DNA from: CAYWNA01 sp964459305
GTDB lineage: Bacteria > Planctomycetota > Planctomycetia > Pirellulales > Pirellulaceae
NCBI GenBank assembly: GCA_964459305.1
Contig: CAYWNA010000035.1
Location: 6,059 to 70,058, forward strand
DNA length: 64,000 bases
Direction: 5' to 3'
Position 1 is the first letter of the stretch, and every line of letters begins with the position of its first letter. Below, one piece after another: positions 35,285 through 44,900 of the stretch. The position numbers and the translations under genes are program-made. Below the pieces are notes generated by a model that saw only the letters and a program-made list of their open reading frames with translations, searched no databases and was not told the DNA's origin.

Positions 35285-35743
35285 TTGGGACGCTACTGTA
35301 AAATCTGCGGACGGAACCGTCCCAACGAGCACTTCGGTGGGAGGGGACGAAGACGGTATGTCTGCAAGGCGTGCCGGAAACGGCCGAAGGTGGAAGTTCA
35401 GCGGATTGAACTCGAACTGGAAATCACGGGTTTCTTGGAGCAATCGAATATCTCCGCTAAGAACATCAAACGACTTGAGAGCTTAACGGCATCCACCCTC
35501 CCCGGCATCGCCGATCTTGCGTCCCTGGTCTTGGCCGTGGCTCGTGTCAAGCCTCATAAACGCCGACGCTTCAAGTTCTTGGCGCGTCATGATCGGCCGC
35601 TTTTGAATAGGCTCATCAAGCGAGGATTGCTGTACGACTACGTAGAAGACACGATGCAGGACATGGACCAAGATGAAGCGGAAGCCTTCTTCCACGAGGC
35701 ATTCGGCTGTGGCCTGGAAGACATTGACGACGCTGCGTGGTAG
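35285..35743 (+). CDS. Zinc-ribbon protein of unknown function
   Basis: 152 residues, apparently starting at TTG 35285, with AAGGG about 8 bases upstream. The N-terminus holds a four-cysteine zinc ribbon (YCKICGRNRPNEHFGG and YVCKACRK, spacing C-x2-C then C-x2-C). Such ribbons open several planctomycete and phage proteins. A helical body follows, rich in Lys/Arg then Asp/Glu (QDMDQDEAEAFFHEAFG). I recognise no enzyme motif. A role in nucleic-acid binding is possible but not shown. It is 226 bp from the divergent DUF4091-type gene, and a 127-bp repeat element follows 62 bp downstream. Confidence 0.6.
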   Translation: MGRYCKICGRNRPNEHFGGRGRRRYVCKACRKRPKVEVQRIELELEITGFLEQSNISAKNIKRLESLTASTLPGIADLASLVLAVARVKPHKRRRFKFLARHDRPLLNRLIKRGLLYDYVEDTMQDMDQDEAEAFFHEAFGCGLEDIDDAAW

Positions 35744-35804
35744 TTCGCGGCGTTCCGTCTGCAACACGGCAGGTGCCGGAACGCACCGAGCGGCGTCTAT
35801 GGTC

Positions 35805-35931
35805 TATACCACCCGCGGCCAGGATTGACACTTCTCCGCATGTAGCCGAAGTCGCCAGACTTTGGTCTGCGCAGGGAAAAACCAAACTCTGGCGAGTTCG
35901 GCTACAGGTCAGACGTGTCCGCGGATGATAT
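35805..35931 (+). repeat. GTAGCCGAA element, copy 2 (full length)
   Basis: 127 bp, from TATACCACCCGCGGCCAGGA to TGTCCGCGGATGATAT, with inverted ends ATACCAYCCGCGG and an inner palindrome of two 24-base imperfect arms (GTAGCCGAAGTCGCCAGACT ... CTCTGGCGAGTTCGGCTAC). Same orientation as copy 1. It occupies much of the 400-bp gap 35744-36143; the remainder holds the promoter of the downstream gene but no other gene. Confidence 0.85.
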
Positions 35932-36143
35932 AGCGCGAGTTAGAATCCAGGTTGCTTTGATCCTTTGCGGATGACTATCTCAACGGGGGCTTCGGGCGAA
36001 AGTCTTGAAAAGATGGTACTGGTTCGGCCAGTTCACGGATCACACGTCAAGTGTTGATGAGCGGATCGGCGGCCGGTACGATGAGACCGGTTGTTCAGCA
36101 CCTACGCATCAAACGAGTGATTTCAGAGAGTAGGGAGATTTCG

Positions 36144-38636
36144 ATGCATCGATTCAAACGTAGCGCGGTAGTCTTCGTGATGCTTGCTTCGACGGTGGCG
36201 ATGACGGCATCGGCGCGTGCGGATGGCGATTCTGGTCCCTACGGCAAAGTGGAACTTGTGCGTGACAATTGGGGTGTTCCACACGTCTTTGCCGAGACCG
36301 ACGCCGGAGCTATGTACGGTCTTGGCTACGCGACGGCCCAAGATCGGGGATTCCAGATGCACTATACGCTTCGGATCATCCAGGGGCGCCTGGCCGAGGT
36401 GATCGGCGACGTTAAGAAGACGCGCCGTAACGAAACATCCATCCACAACGACCGGAAGATGCGGACATTCGGCTTCCATCGAGCCGCCAAGGAGGTTGTC
36501 AAGAACCTCGACGACGAATCGATCGCGCTGCTGCAAGCCTACGCACGCGGTGTGAACGACTGGTTCGAGAAAAACCGCGACAACCTGCACCCGTTGTTTG
36601 CGGAACTCGATTTCAAACCCGAGCCTTGGACCGCCGCCGACTGCATCTTGTCCTGGTGGCACTTGGCGCAGTTCTTCGCGACCGACGGCACGCGGGACTT
36701 GATCGGCTACCGCAACCTGGCGCGAGGCGGACGTCCCGGCCAACCAATGCCGCCCGGACGTCGTGGCGCAGGCCCAACTCGGGGTGGCGGCCGCGCCGCA
36801 GCTCGCGGCCTGCCGATTCCTGCGGACGTCAATCCGCTGCCGCCCGACGATGCGCCGGCGGTGGTCGGTCGCGAGGATGTGACCGACGGTTGGCTTGAGC
36901 AGACCCGCGAGTTCCTCCAGAAGCACGGTCACCAGGTCCGGGATACAAGCTCAACCGGACAAGGACCGGCCGGCCCCAAGTTCAGCCACGCTTGGGTAGC
37001 CGACGGCAAGATGACCGGCAGTGGAGCAGCGGTGCTGGCAAGCATGCCGCAGACTCCCGTTGCGAATCCCTCGCTCTTCCACGAGTTTCACGTTCACGGG
37101 AAGACATTCAATGCGCGCGGTATCGGCGTGCCCGGCTCGCCTGTGATTCTCATCGGCTGGAACGAACGCGTGGCCTGGGGCATGACCGCGCTGGGTGCCG
37201 ACCAAGCCGATCTGTTTCGGCTCAAGACCGACGACGAACATCCTAACCAGTATCTTCTCGACGGCGAATGGCGAGACATGGAAACCGTCCAAGAAGAGAT
37301 CAAAGTCAAAGGCGGTCGATCGCATTCGATGGTCGTTCGCCGGACCCACCACGGCCCGATTGTCACGCCGTTCGCTTTCTCCCACCCCGGCGAACCGCAG
37401 GTCGCATTGAAGCGGATTCCGATTTGCGAATCCGACCGAGAGACGATCCAAGGTGCGTTAGCGATGATGCGGGCAGAAGACGTACACAAGTTTCGGGAAG
37501 CCCTGAAGGACTGGCGGTTTCCCACGGCCAATGTCTTGTTTGGCGACGCACAAGGCAACATCGGCTACTCGACGGCCGGTGCCCTGGTATTGCGTTCGCC
37601 CAAAGCATTGAACGCAGGCGGGGCAGCCCATGATGGAACGGCCGCCGAATACGAGTGGCGATCGGTCATCCCGCAGGACCTCGTACCGCACGTAATCAAT
37701 CCTCAGGAAGGTTACCTGTTCAGCGGCAACCATATGCCGGTCGGTTTGTTCTATGAGATTCCACTGGGCATTCGCACCGGGGCGATGGGGGACACCGTTC
37801 GTTCCTGGCGTCTGAGGCAGCTGATGGAAGGCAAGACCTCGTTGGCTCCAGAGGAAGTGCTGGAGATGTTCAGCGACGCGGTCAACCCGGCTCGATGTGC
37901 GATCGCTCGCATCGGCTACCACATGCGCGACGAGTTGAAGCTCGAACTGTCTCCCAGGGCCCTGCAAGCACTGTCGTATCTTGAGGACTGGTATGCCAAG
38001 GGGGCTCCTTCGGATCTGACCGTTCCCGGTGCGGATTTGGCCATGCAGATCAACACCATGTTTCGTTTTGTGAACACCGAGCTGGCGTTTGTCTATGGTG
38101 GCGGCGATTCCGGGTTGAGCCGATTCCTGAAGACCATGAACAAGCGTCTTGACGCGGACCCCAGAGCCGAGATCCAGCCACGGGTGCAGAAGTACATCGA
38201 CCGTCTCTTGGCCAGCGGGTGGGACACGTGTCAGCGGTCGTTCGGTCCGGATCCCGACCAATGGAACGCGAGTGCGCGGCGCCAAGTCACCGAACGCAAG
38301 CTCGGTTACTACCAGAGCCTGGACGGGTTTCCTTCGTTGGGCGAGGAACATGACCTGAACGTCCCAGCCTTGATCTGCCCCGACGGCGCCACCGTGTTCT
38401 CACAGGGCGCACAGGCCTACGTCCAGTGGGTGCCAATGGCGAAAGTGGACGATGCGCGTTCGCTGCTTCCACCGGGTCCTTCCGAACGTCCGGGCGACCC
38501 GATGCGAACGGTCAACGTCCAGGCGTGGGCCCGAGGAGAACTCAATCCCGCACCGCTGTCGCGAGAAGCGGTCCAGCGCATCACACAAAGCAAGACGGTT
38601 TTGTTGCCGAGCCAGCAGGGAACGGCGTCGAACTAG
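36144..38636 (+). CDS. Penicillin-acylase-family Ntn hydrolase, secreted
   Basis: 830 residues from ATG 36144 (MHRFKRSAVVFVMLASTVAM), with AGGGAG 7 bases upstream; the frame open to 36051 would bury the signal peptide. The family blocks are in order: VELVRDNWGVPHVFAETDAG and GLGYATAQDRGFQMHYTLRI (alpha chain), then the processing site before Ser281 in KFSHAWVADGKMTGSG. Autocleavage would free this Ser as the N-terminal nucleophile. Later blocks are VILIGWNERVAWGMTALGAD, GDAQGNIGYSTAG and GYLFSGNHMP. Members hydrolyse N-acyl amides: beta-lactam side chains, acyl-homoserine lactones or related amides. A Gly/Pro/Arg-rich spacer (about 193-230), within the predicted alpha-beta linker, is unusual. 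Substrate is not readable from sequence; a quorum-quenching role is possible only. Confidence 0.9.
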   Translation: MHRFKRSAVVFVMLASTVAMTASARADGDSGPYGKVELVRDNWGVPHVFAETDAGAMYGLGYATAQDRGFQMHYTLRIIQGRLAEVIGDVKKTRRNETSIHNDRKMRTFGFHRAAKEVVKNLDDESIALLQAYARGVNDWFEKNRDNLHPLFAELDFKPEPWTAADCILSWWHLAQFFATDGTRDLIGYRNLARGGRPGQPMPPGRRGAGPTRGGGRAAARGLPIPADVNPLPPDDAPAVVGREDVTDGWLEQTREFLQKHGHQVRDTSSTGQGPAGPKFSHAWVADGKMTGSGAAVLASMPQTPVANPSLFHEFHVHGKTFNARGIGVPGSPVILIGWNERVAWGMTALGADQADLFRLKTDDEHPNQYLLDGEWRDMETVQEEIKVKGGRSHSMVVRRTHHGPIVTPFAFSHPGEPQVALKRIPICESDRETIQGALAMMRAEDVHKFREALKDWRFPTANVLFGDAQGNIGYSTAGALVLRSPKALNAGGAAHDGTAAEYEWRSVIPQDLVPHVINPQEGYLFSGNHMPVGLFYEIPLGIRTGAMGDTVRSWRLRQLMEGKTSLAPEEVLEMFSDAVNPARCAIARIGYHMRDELKLELSPRALQALSYLEDWYAKGAPSDLTVPGADLAMQINTMFRFVNTELAFVYGGGDSGLSRFLKTMNKRLDADPRAEIQPRVQKYIDRLLASGWDTCQRSFGPDPDQWNASARRQVTERKLGYYQSLDGFPSLGEEHDLNVPALICPDGATVFSQGAQAYVQWVPMAKVDDARSLLPPGPSERPGDPMRTVNVQAWARGELNPAPLSREAVQRITQSKTVLLPSQQGTASN

Positions 38637-38668
38637 AACGTGCGTTTGCGATCGCAGCGGTTTCCAGG

Positions 38669-40276
38669 CTAATGCATCTCCCACTCGATGAAGCCGGGCT
38701 TGACGTCCGTCATGCAGTTGACGATCAGTTCGACAAGGCCATCGTACATGATGGTATGCTTTTCCCAGAGATCGTAGTAGGCGAGCATGTCGCGCAACTG
38801 GCCCTTGCAGTTCGAGCAGGGCGTGCAGAGATACTTCTTGATCGAAGGATCGAGTTCGTCTTTGAATGCGTTCAGGATCTGCTCCAGCTTCTTGCGGCCG
38901 CTGATCTGGTTGCGCCAGTCGCTGAAGTTGTGGCCGGACATGATGGCGAATCCGCTGCCTCCGCCACAGCAGTAATTCTCCACACCGTGGGGGTGCATTT
39001 CGCGGAACCTGGGGGCGATCTTCCGGAGGATCCGCCGCTGTGGCTCGACGACCCCCATCAACCGCACCAGGTTGCACGGATCGTGCAAGGTGACAGGGAA
39101 GTCGTTGCGCTCGGGATCGACCTTGATCCTGCCGGAAAAGATGAGGTCTTCGAGTGTTACCATGCAGCTTTCGCGCGGGATGTTCAGATCGCCGGTCAGT
39201 ACGCGATCGGCGATCACCGTCAAGGCCTTGTGGGCGTGCCCGCATTCGCCCAGCACGATCTTCTTGACACCAAGCTTCTTGGCGGCCTCGGCATGCTTGA
39301 TCGCGACGCGGGCAAACTGGGCGTCGTCGTACCAAACGCCATAGTTGATGCCGTCGTAGCCGGCGATTTCGCTGGAGACTGTCCAGCTCAGGCCGGCCGA
39401 TTCGAAGATAACGGCGAACGCGCCGGGGTTCATTGGCCAAGCCATGATTTCGCCGGCGTTGTGGATCAGCAGAATGTCGGCCCCCGCCTTGTCCCAGGGG
39501 GTCTCGATTTCCATCCCGGTCATCTCCGAGACGTCCTCGTCGATGAACTCCATGTTGTCCTTTACTACAAGCGTGTTCATGCCGGTCGACGATCCTACTT
39601 TGAGTTGAAGGACCGAACCGCTTTCATGCAGTTCCTTGGCCGTGATTCCCATCTCCTGGCTGAAGAGCTTGCGAATCTCGTGGCCGATCAAGCCGTTGTC
39701 CACGCCGATTGGGCAAGTCTGGGCACATCGCCGGCAGAGGTTACATCGATAGGCCAGTTCCGCCAGACGAGCGACGGTCGTCCAGTTCAGCTCGATTTCG
39801 CCGTCGCGCCACGCCTGCAGCAGTCCGCCGTTCGACTTGACATGCTTCTTGTACAGACGGCGGAAAACCTCGGAGCGATAGGCTGGTCGGTAGATCGGGT
39901 TTTTCCCGCTGGCCTCGTAAATATGGCAGGACTCTGAGCATGTGTGGCACGTGGCGCAGTGGTCCATCGACAGCAATAGCGGTTGCAGGAACGTCCAGTT
40001 GTTCTCCTTGGTGAACAGCTTCTGCAGGCCGGAGAGGAACTTGGCAACCAGTTCGTCTTCCTCTTGCTTGTCCTTGGGTTTGGGGATACTGACGGCAATC
40101 GTGTCGTCTAGGCTGGCCTCGTAGTTCTCCCGGGCCCTTTCGCTCAACGGCGCAAAATCGGGCGTGGCCTCCGGCGTGTCGAGTGGCCATGGAAGCGGTT
40201 TGAAATCCTCCTTGCGCAGCTCCGAAAGCGTCGGTGATGGCTTCGAGATGTCTTCAACCTTGATACGTTTCTTCAT
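38669..40276 (-). CDS. Fe-S oxidoreductase, HdrD/DsrK/TmcB-like
   Basis: 535 residues. Two [4Fe-4S] ferredoxin-type motifs lie at Cys107/110/113/117 (CATCHTCSESC) and Cys178/181/184/188 (CNLCRRCAQTCP). The C-terminal half has the Cys-rich CCG-type segments HDPCNLVRLMG and ENYCCGGGSGF, plus VLGECGHAHKA and CTPCSNCKGQLRDM. This is the layout of heterodisulfide-reductase-like electron carriers (HdrD, DsrK, TmcB). These sit on the cytoplasmic face of a membrane cytochrome b and pass electrons to or from thiol or quinone partners. Its start overlaps the TmcC-like membrane subunit by four bases (ATGA), so the two form one complex. Length is close to TmcB. Electron donor and acceptor are unknown: no c3 cytochrome or Dsr genes are nearby. 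Confidence 0.85.
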   Translation of the reverse strand: MKKRIKVEDISKPSPTLSELRKEDFKPLPWPLDTPEATPDFAPLSERARENYEASLDDTIAVSIPKPKDKQEEDELVAKFLSGLQKLFTKENNWTFLQPLLLSMDHCATCHTCSESCHIYEASGKNPIYRPAYRSEVFRRLYKKHVKSNGGLLQAWRDGEIELNWTTVARLAELAYRCNLCRRCAQTCPIGVDNGLIGHEIRKLFSQEMGITAKELHESGSVLQLKVGSSTGMNTLVVKDNMEFIDEDVSEMTGMEIETPWDKAGADILLIHNAGEIMAWPMNPGAFAVIFESAGLSWTVSSEIAGYDGINYGVWYDDAQFARVAIKHAEAAKKLGVKKIVLGECGHAHKALTVIADRVLTGDLNIPRESCMVTLEDLIFSGRIKVDPERNDFPVTLHDPCNLVRLMGVVEPQRRILRKIAPRFREMHPHGVENYCCGGGSGFAIMSGHNFSDWRNQISGRKKLEQILNAFKDELDPSIKKYLCTPCSNCKGQLRDMLAYYDLWEKHTIMYDGLVELIVNCMTDVKPGFIEWEMH

Positions 40277-41229
40277 TTCTCTTCGTTCTCCTCCTCAACG
40301 CCCGATGTCGCCACGTCTACCCAGGTCTTCTTCCCGTCCCCTCGGATGTGAGGCGCCGACCAACTCACCGGATACTGTAGTACCTCGCCAACTTGCCGTT
40401 CGATCTTCCCGCCGACCAGATTGGGCTCGTCGCTCCAGCGGATATCATGGTACATGAACCACTTCGTGAAAAAGTGAGACATGTGGGTCATCGGAATGTA
40501 GGCTACCAGCAGTGTCCCCAGAACAACTTCGACGGCGGTCAGAGCTGTCACAGACGCGGGCTCGACGTCTGCGAAACCGAACGTCACCAACTGTGCGAAA
40601 AAGGATCGCAGGTCGACAAAATACGGATCCGCCAGAGCATGGGCGGCCAACGCCACGACCAAACTCACCACGAAGAACATAAGATTGAAAAAGTCGGCCT
40701 TCTTGGTGTATTCGCGGTAGTCCACGTCGAAAGTCCGCGTGGCCAGCAGCGCCACGGCGCCGATCAGGCCCAGTCCCAGACCTGCATACCCCACCAGGTA
40801 CGTCACGTGATACAGGGCTTTGCCCAGCAGACCGCCATCGGCCGTGACGCTCATTCCCGCCGCTGTGGCGATACCGCCTGCCAGTAGAAGGGCGATCAGG
40901 CCAGCCAACAAGTACAAGCCGAAATGGAACGGAAAGGACCGAAGCCAGTGTTTCCGATTGTGCTCCCAGACACCTGCCAGCAGGACAATCTCCGGAATCA
41001 TCACCTTCAGTTCCCCGATCAGCGATGAGTGGCGCGGCTTAGTCCACCAATCTACTTCTTCAAGGTATGAGCCCCCATAGTGTGCCCGACCTTTCTCGTG
41101 AGCTACTGGGTACAGTTCCCAGCGCAGGTGAATTGGCAGTCGAGAGATCTTCAGAGCCCGGACTGCGACGGCCGTCACGAAGACGGCCACACAAACATAG
41201 GTAACCACAAGCAGTATCGAACTCGCCAT
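40273..41229 (-). CDS. Membrane cytochrome-b-type subunit, TmcC/NarI-like
   Basis: 318 residues with five or six hydrophobic helices. The N-terminus (ASSILLVVTYVCVAVFVTAV) is a membrane anchor, followed by LRWELYPVAHEKGRAHYGGS and YLEEVDWWTKPRHSS, typical of TmcC-type quinone-linked subunits. Candidate heme-b ligands are the histidines in SFPFHFGLYLLAG, YHVTYLVGY and PMTHMSHFFTKWFMYHDIRW. NarI-like proteins carry two hemes b and transfer electrons between the quinone pool and the Fe-S partner. The gene abuts the upstream MerR gene (TGA immediately followed by ATG) and overlaps the downstream Fe-S gene by 4 bp, showing tight coupling. The C-terminus (EVLQYPVSWSAPHIRGDGKK) is predicted cytoplasmic and may dock the Fe-S subunit. 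Confidence 0.85.
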   Translation of the reverse strand: MASSILLVVTYVCVAVFVTAVAVRALKISRLPIHLRWELYPVAHEKGRAHYGGSYLEEVDWWTKPRHSSLIGELKVMIPEIVLLAGVWEHNRKHWLRSFPFHFGLYLLAGLIALLLAGGIATAAGMSVTADGGLLGKALYHVTYLVGYAGLGLGLIGAVALLATRTFDVDYREYTKKADFFNLMFFVVSLVVALAAHALADPYFVDLRSFFAQLVTFGFADVEPASVTALTAVEVVLGTLLVAYIPMTHMSHFFTKWFMYHDIRWSDEPNLVGGKIERQVGEVLQYPVSWSAPHIRGDGKKTWVDVATSGVEEENEEK

Positions 41230-41748
41230 TCAACTCTCCTCTCGCGACCGCCTTTTGCGGTCCATTAGTTCTCTGACGGCCGTGCAGGAATCCTGGGTGT
41301 CAGTCTGGTCGTGCAACAGCTTCTTGATTTCCTCGGTGCACAACGAACCAAGCCGGTAGACGTCGCATTGCCGGCATTCGCTTTCCTCGGCAGTGCACGC
41401 GCGACCTTTGACCATCCAGCACGGTTGCGTGTCAGCAGCATACGCCGAACAGCTCTTGCAGGTCTCGGCACTGCAAGGAAGCAAATCCCAACAGGGCAGG
41501 AGCGCTTGCATCCTCCGGATCCCTTCGATGTTCAGGCCCGAATCCTGAATCATGCGCTGGATGTTTTGGATGCGGCTGATGTCTTGGTGCGAAAACAACC
41601 GGCGTCCAGAGCCCGTTCGGTGAGCAATGATGAGGCCTTCGTTTTCGTATCTGCGGACTGCGGACACCGAAAGCCCCACCCTTTGGGCTAGGACACCAAT
41701 AGAGATTACCGGATCGTCAATCTCGTGCGCGTTGCTATGGTAAGACAT
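41230..41748 (-). CDS. MerR-family regulator with a ten-cysteine C-terminal domain
   Basis: 172 residues. The N-terminal winged helix-turn-helix is clear: ISIGVLAQRVGLSVSAVRRY and ENEGLIIAHRTGSGRRLFSH (about 14-60), with the usual MerR 'RYYE..GL....R...G.R.Y' form. After a dimerisation helix (IQRMIQDSGLNIEGIRRMQA) comes a short domain with cysteines at 86, 92, 97, 100, 110, 118, 125, 128, 137 and 155, including CWDLLPCSAETCKSC and PCW. This could bind a metal or an Fe-S cluster, so the protein is a plausible redox or metal sensor. It is the first gene of the coupled MerR-TmcC-TmcB-like operon and probably controls it. The 229-bp upstream gap holds the likely promoter. Confidence 0.8.
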   Translation of the reverse strand: MSYHSNAHEIDDPVISIGVLAQRVGLSVSAVRRYENEGLIIAHRTGSGRRLFSHQDISRIQNIQRMIQDSGLNIEGIRRMQALLPCWDLLPCSAETCKSCSAYAADTQPCWMVKGRACTAEESECRQCDVYRLGSLCTEEIKKLLHDQTDTQDSCTAVRELMDRKRRSREES

Positions 41749-41977
41749 AAGTCATTCTGTGGCAGGTACTTGCGATGTCATTCTCGCGTCCATGTTGGGA
41801 GAATGCAGGAGGCGCTGTAAGTATTGGTATAGTAAACCTGTACTTTTCGGTCAAGGCATTGACTGCCAATCGTCGATCCACGGCCAAACGGCCAGTAGGT
41901 TCGAACGATTGGGCCGATTGCGCTTTTTGACACCTTAAAGCGAGCGGTGCGTGCAGCGCGAAAATACGACGTTGCTG

Positions 41978-44900
41978 TCATCTCATACTGACAACCGCAC
42001 CGTCCTGCGTGGATATGTAGAGCTGGCCGTTGGCAGCGATCAGACCGTCGAATACGGGGATGGACGGCAGCGTCGTTTCCATGAGTTTCGCGCCGTCTCG
42101 TTTGTTGACGGCGCAGAGTCGACCGCCTTTGGCGCCAGCGAAAGTTTCCGTTGCATCTTTCAGTACGGGCGGCAGATCGTAGTCGTCTGTGGCGAGCGTT
42201 TTCAGTACTTCGCGCGTGTTCGATGTGTCGACTTTGGGAGGGCCCGCCACAAAGAGGATGTCCCCGGCAAGCACGAGACCGTATGCGTGAAGCGGCACGA
42301 CTTGACTCCAGTCGTGCTGCACATGCCTGTATCTGCCTTCGCCTTTGATGTCCTTCTTTGCCGGATGCTTGCTTGCTGCCACCAAGGCAGGTTTCGAGAT
42401 GGTCTCGTATCCCTCCTGGTATCCGTAGGTCTTTTCCTTGTCGCAGACCATGATCCGCGCTGTCGGATACAGGCCGATGGCGCGAGCGATTCCCGCGCGG
42501 CCGCCGAACATATGCTCGCCGTAGATCCAATAGGAAAGCTCCCACCACGAGTCGTCCAAGAAGCCCATGGAACTGAACAGGTGCGCCGGAAACTCCTGCT
42601 GAATCTCTAGCTCCGAGTCGAAGGTCACGGCACGCATCCAGATGCGATTTCCGTCACTGGAGAGAATGTCGGGCAGGACTCCCGGCATTTCCATTCGCTG
42701 CAGACGGTTCGCCGCCGGAAACGGTTCGTACAGATTGACGGAGTCTCCCGTTTCCGGATCTCGGCTATAGAAGGTCTTGTTCAGAAGCGGCTGGCCGGTC
42801 ACAAGATCGAGCTTCCCCATGCGTACGCCGCCGTCGACGTAGGATGAACGGCCCGCGGCAAAGTAGACGGTGTCGTCCTGTATCAGTACGCTGCCATGCA
42901 CCGGCCAAACCGATTCCACCCGGCCGTTGTCGACCAGTTTCTCGTCACGGGGCGCGGCCCGGTAACGCCACGCCAGCTGTCCATCGGCGTACCGTAGGGC
43001 ATACACCCAACCGTCGCGGCAACCGAACACCGCCAGCCCCTGGGCAATCGTCGGGGGCGAATCAATCCGCCCGCCGACCTCGAAACGCTGCAGCAGCCTG
43101 CCCGTTTCGGCATCCAGGACGTAGAGCGCATGCTCGTCGACAGACGCAACAAATACCCTTCCGTCCGCCACGACCGGCTGGGTGAGCCGTCCGCCAAGCT
43201 TCAATCGCCATGCCTGCTTTAGATCGGTCGGCACGTTTGTGCTGGCACAACCACTTCTGGAGTTGTCGCCGCGGAATGTGGGCCAGCTTTCCGGATGCTG
43301 GATACTGGATGTTGGATGCTGGATGGCTGCCTCGTATGCTGGGCCTTTTTCCAACCGTTCCTCTGCTCTTCGCTCCTTGCTCTCTGCCTTCCGCCGCTTT
43401 GGTGCCAGGGCGTGGAATCCGGTGAGCTTGCTTTCGATGTAGCAGCCGCATTGTTCGGGCGGTATGTAGAGCAGGCCATTGCACGGCAATACGCCAAATT
43501 TACAGTTGCCGCGAATCCAGTTGTGCAGCGCGACTTCGCCTGTCTTCAGATCGATGAACTCGACGCCCGTGCGACTGCCAAGAATGTAGTTGCAGGTCGC
43601 CTTGTCCCGGTAACAGCGGTGATGGTGCCAGTTGGGAAATTTTTCCGCGAGCGGTGTCTCAGTCAGTACTTCGCCGGTGCGCAGATTATGGATCTGGCGA
43701 TACTCGTGGGTTCGCCTCTCCAGCGACTTGCCGAACCATAACTTGTTATCAAGGCTGAACACGTCAGTCGGTGCGCGGCAACCTTCCGCGCACGGCGCGG
43801 ACCACAGTCTTTCGCCGTTTTCGGCCGCGAACGCCACGAGATCGCCGGTGCTGAAGCCGCCGGCCGCATATTTGTCCTTTCCGATCTTCTGTCCGGGACC
43901 GCTTTGCCGATCCGCTGAAATCACGACATCTTCGAAGGCAACCAACGTGGGCGACGACCAACCGGGGCGAAAGTACTCGGACGGCCGAGCGCTTCGCCAA
44001 ATCATCTTTCCCGTTGTCTTGTCAAGACAGACCACGTTTTCGGGATTCTGAAAATACAACCGCTTACCCTTCACGGCCAGGGTCATTGGCATCAGACCGT
44101 CGGTGTCTGTGTCGCATTTTTCCCACAGGATCTTTCCGCTGTCCGCATGAATGGCCATGATGCGTTTTTGTTGCGGCTCGACATGGCGGTAGGCCATTTT
44201 GAGTCGATCGATTTCACTTCGGTCGGCCATGTTGATGGACAGATACAAAACGCCGTCCTCGTGGACGATGTCTTCGGTTTTCTCCGTGCGGGGATAAGTT
44301 CTAATGGTTTCGCCCGTTCCGGCGTCCAATGCCGAAACCGGGCCGAAAATGCTGAGGGTGGCAAACGCGACGTCATCCGCGGCGACCAGTCGACGATGCA
44401 GGTCCGCGGGATAGCTGTTTCGATCGGCGACATACGACGGCTGCCAGGAACTCAGGGGTCGTTTCCACAGCTCGATGCCGTTGAAAGCGTCCCGGGCGAT
44501 CAAGGCCCATCGGCTCGGCAGGCTCTCCGGCAGAGCCGTCAGGCTTTCATCGGCAATGTAGAACAGGCGGCCGCCGCCGGAAACCATGACGTTGACCGTC
44601 GTCAGATGCGTGTGGCTCTTCGCTTGCTTAGGAGCCCCGATCCACTGGATGTGATAGGGCGGCGCCACCACTGAATCGTTCGACATGACATGCCCGTCCG
44701 GACCGTGCAGGAAGTGGGTCCAGTCGTCAATCTCCGGCGGAACCAGCTTAGCCAATTTTCGATTTCCGATTTCCGATTGCCGATTGAGAAAAAGGGCAAC
44801 GCCGCCGGGGGCCAACACTCGCAGTATTTCTTCCTCTGCCACCTGACACTCGCCACCCGCTACCACCAGGTTGACCATATTGTCGATGTAAGGCAGGTGG

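Noticed and set aside
38426..39937. 503-residue plus-strand ORF opposite the Fe-S oxidoreductase gene
   Set aside because: Antisense to a protein with two full ferredoxin motifs; composition is a mirror of GC-rich codons and shows no family pattern.
38669..41229. Calling the Fe-S/cytochrome b pair a dissimilatory sulfite-reduction DsrKM
   Set aside because: No DsrJ, O, P, A or B genes and no c-type cytochrome are adjacent; only the general Hdr-like layout is shared.
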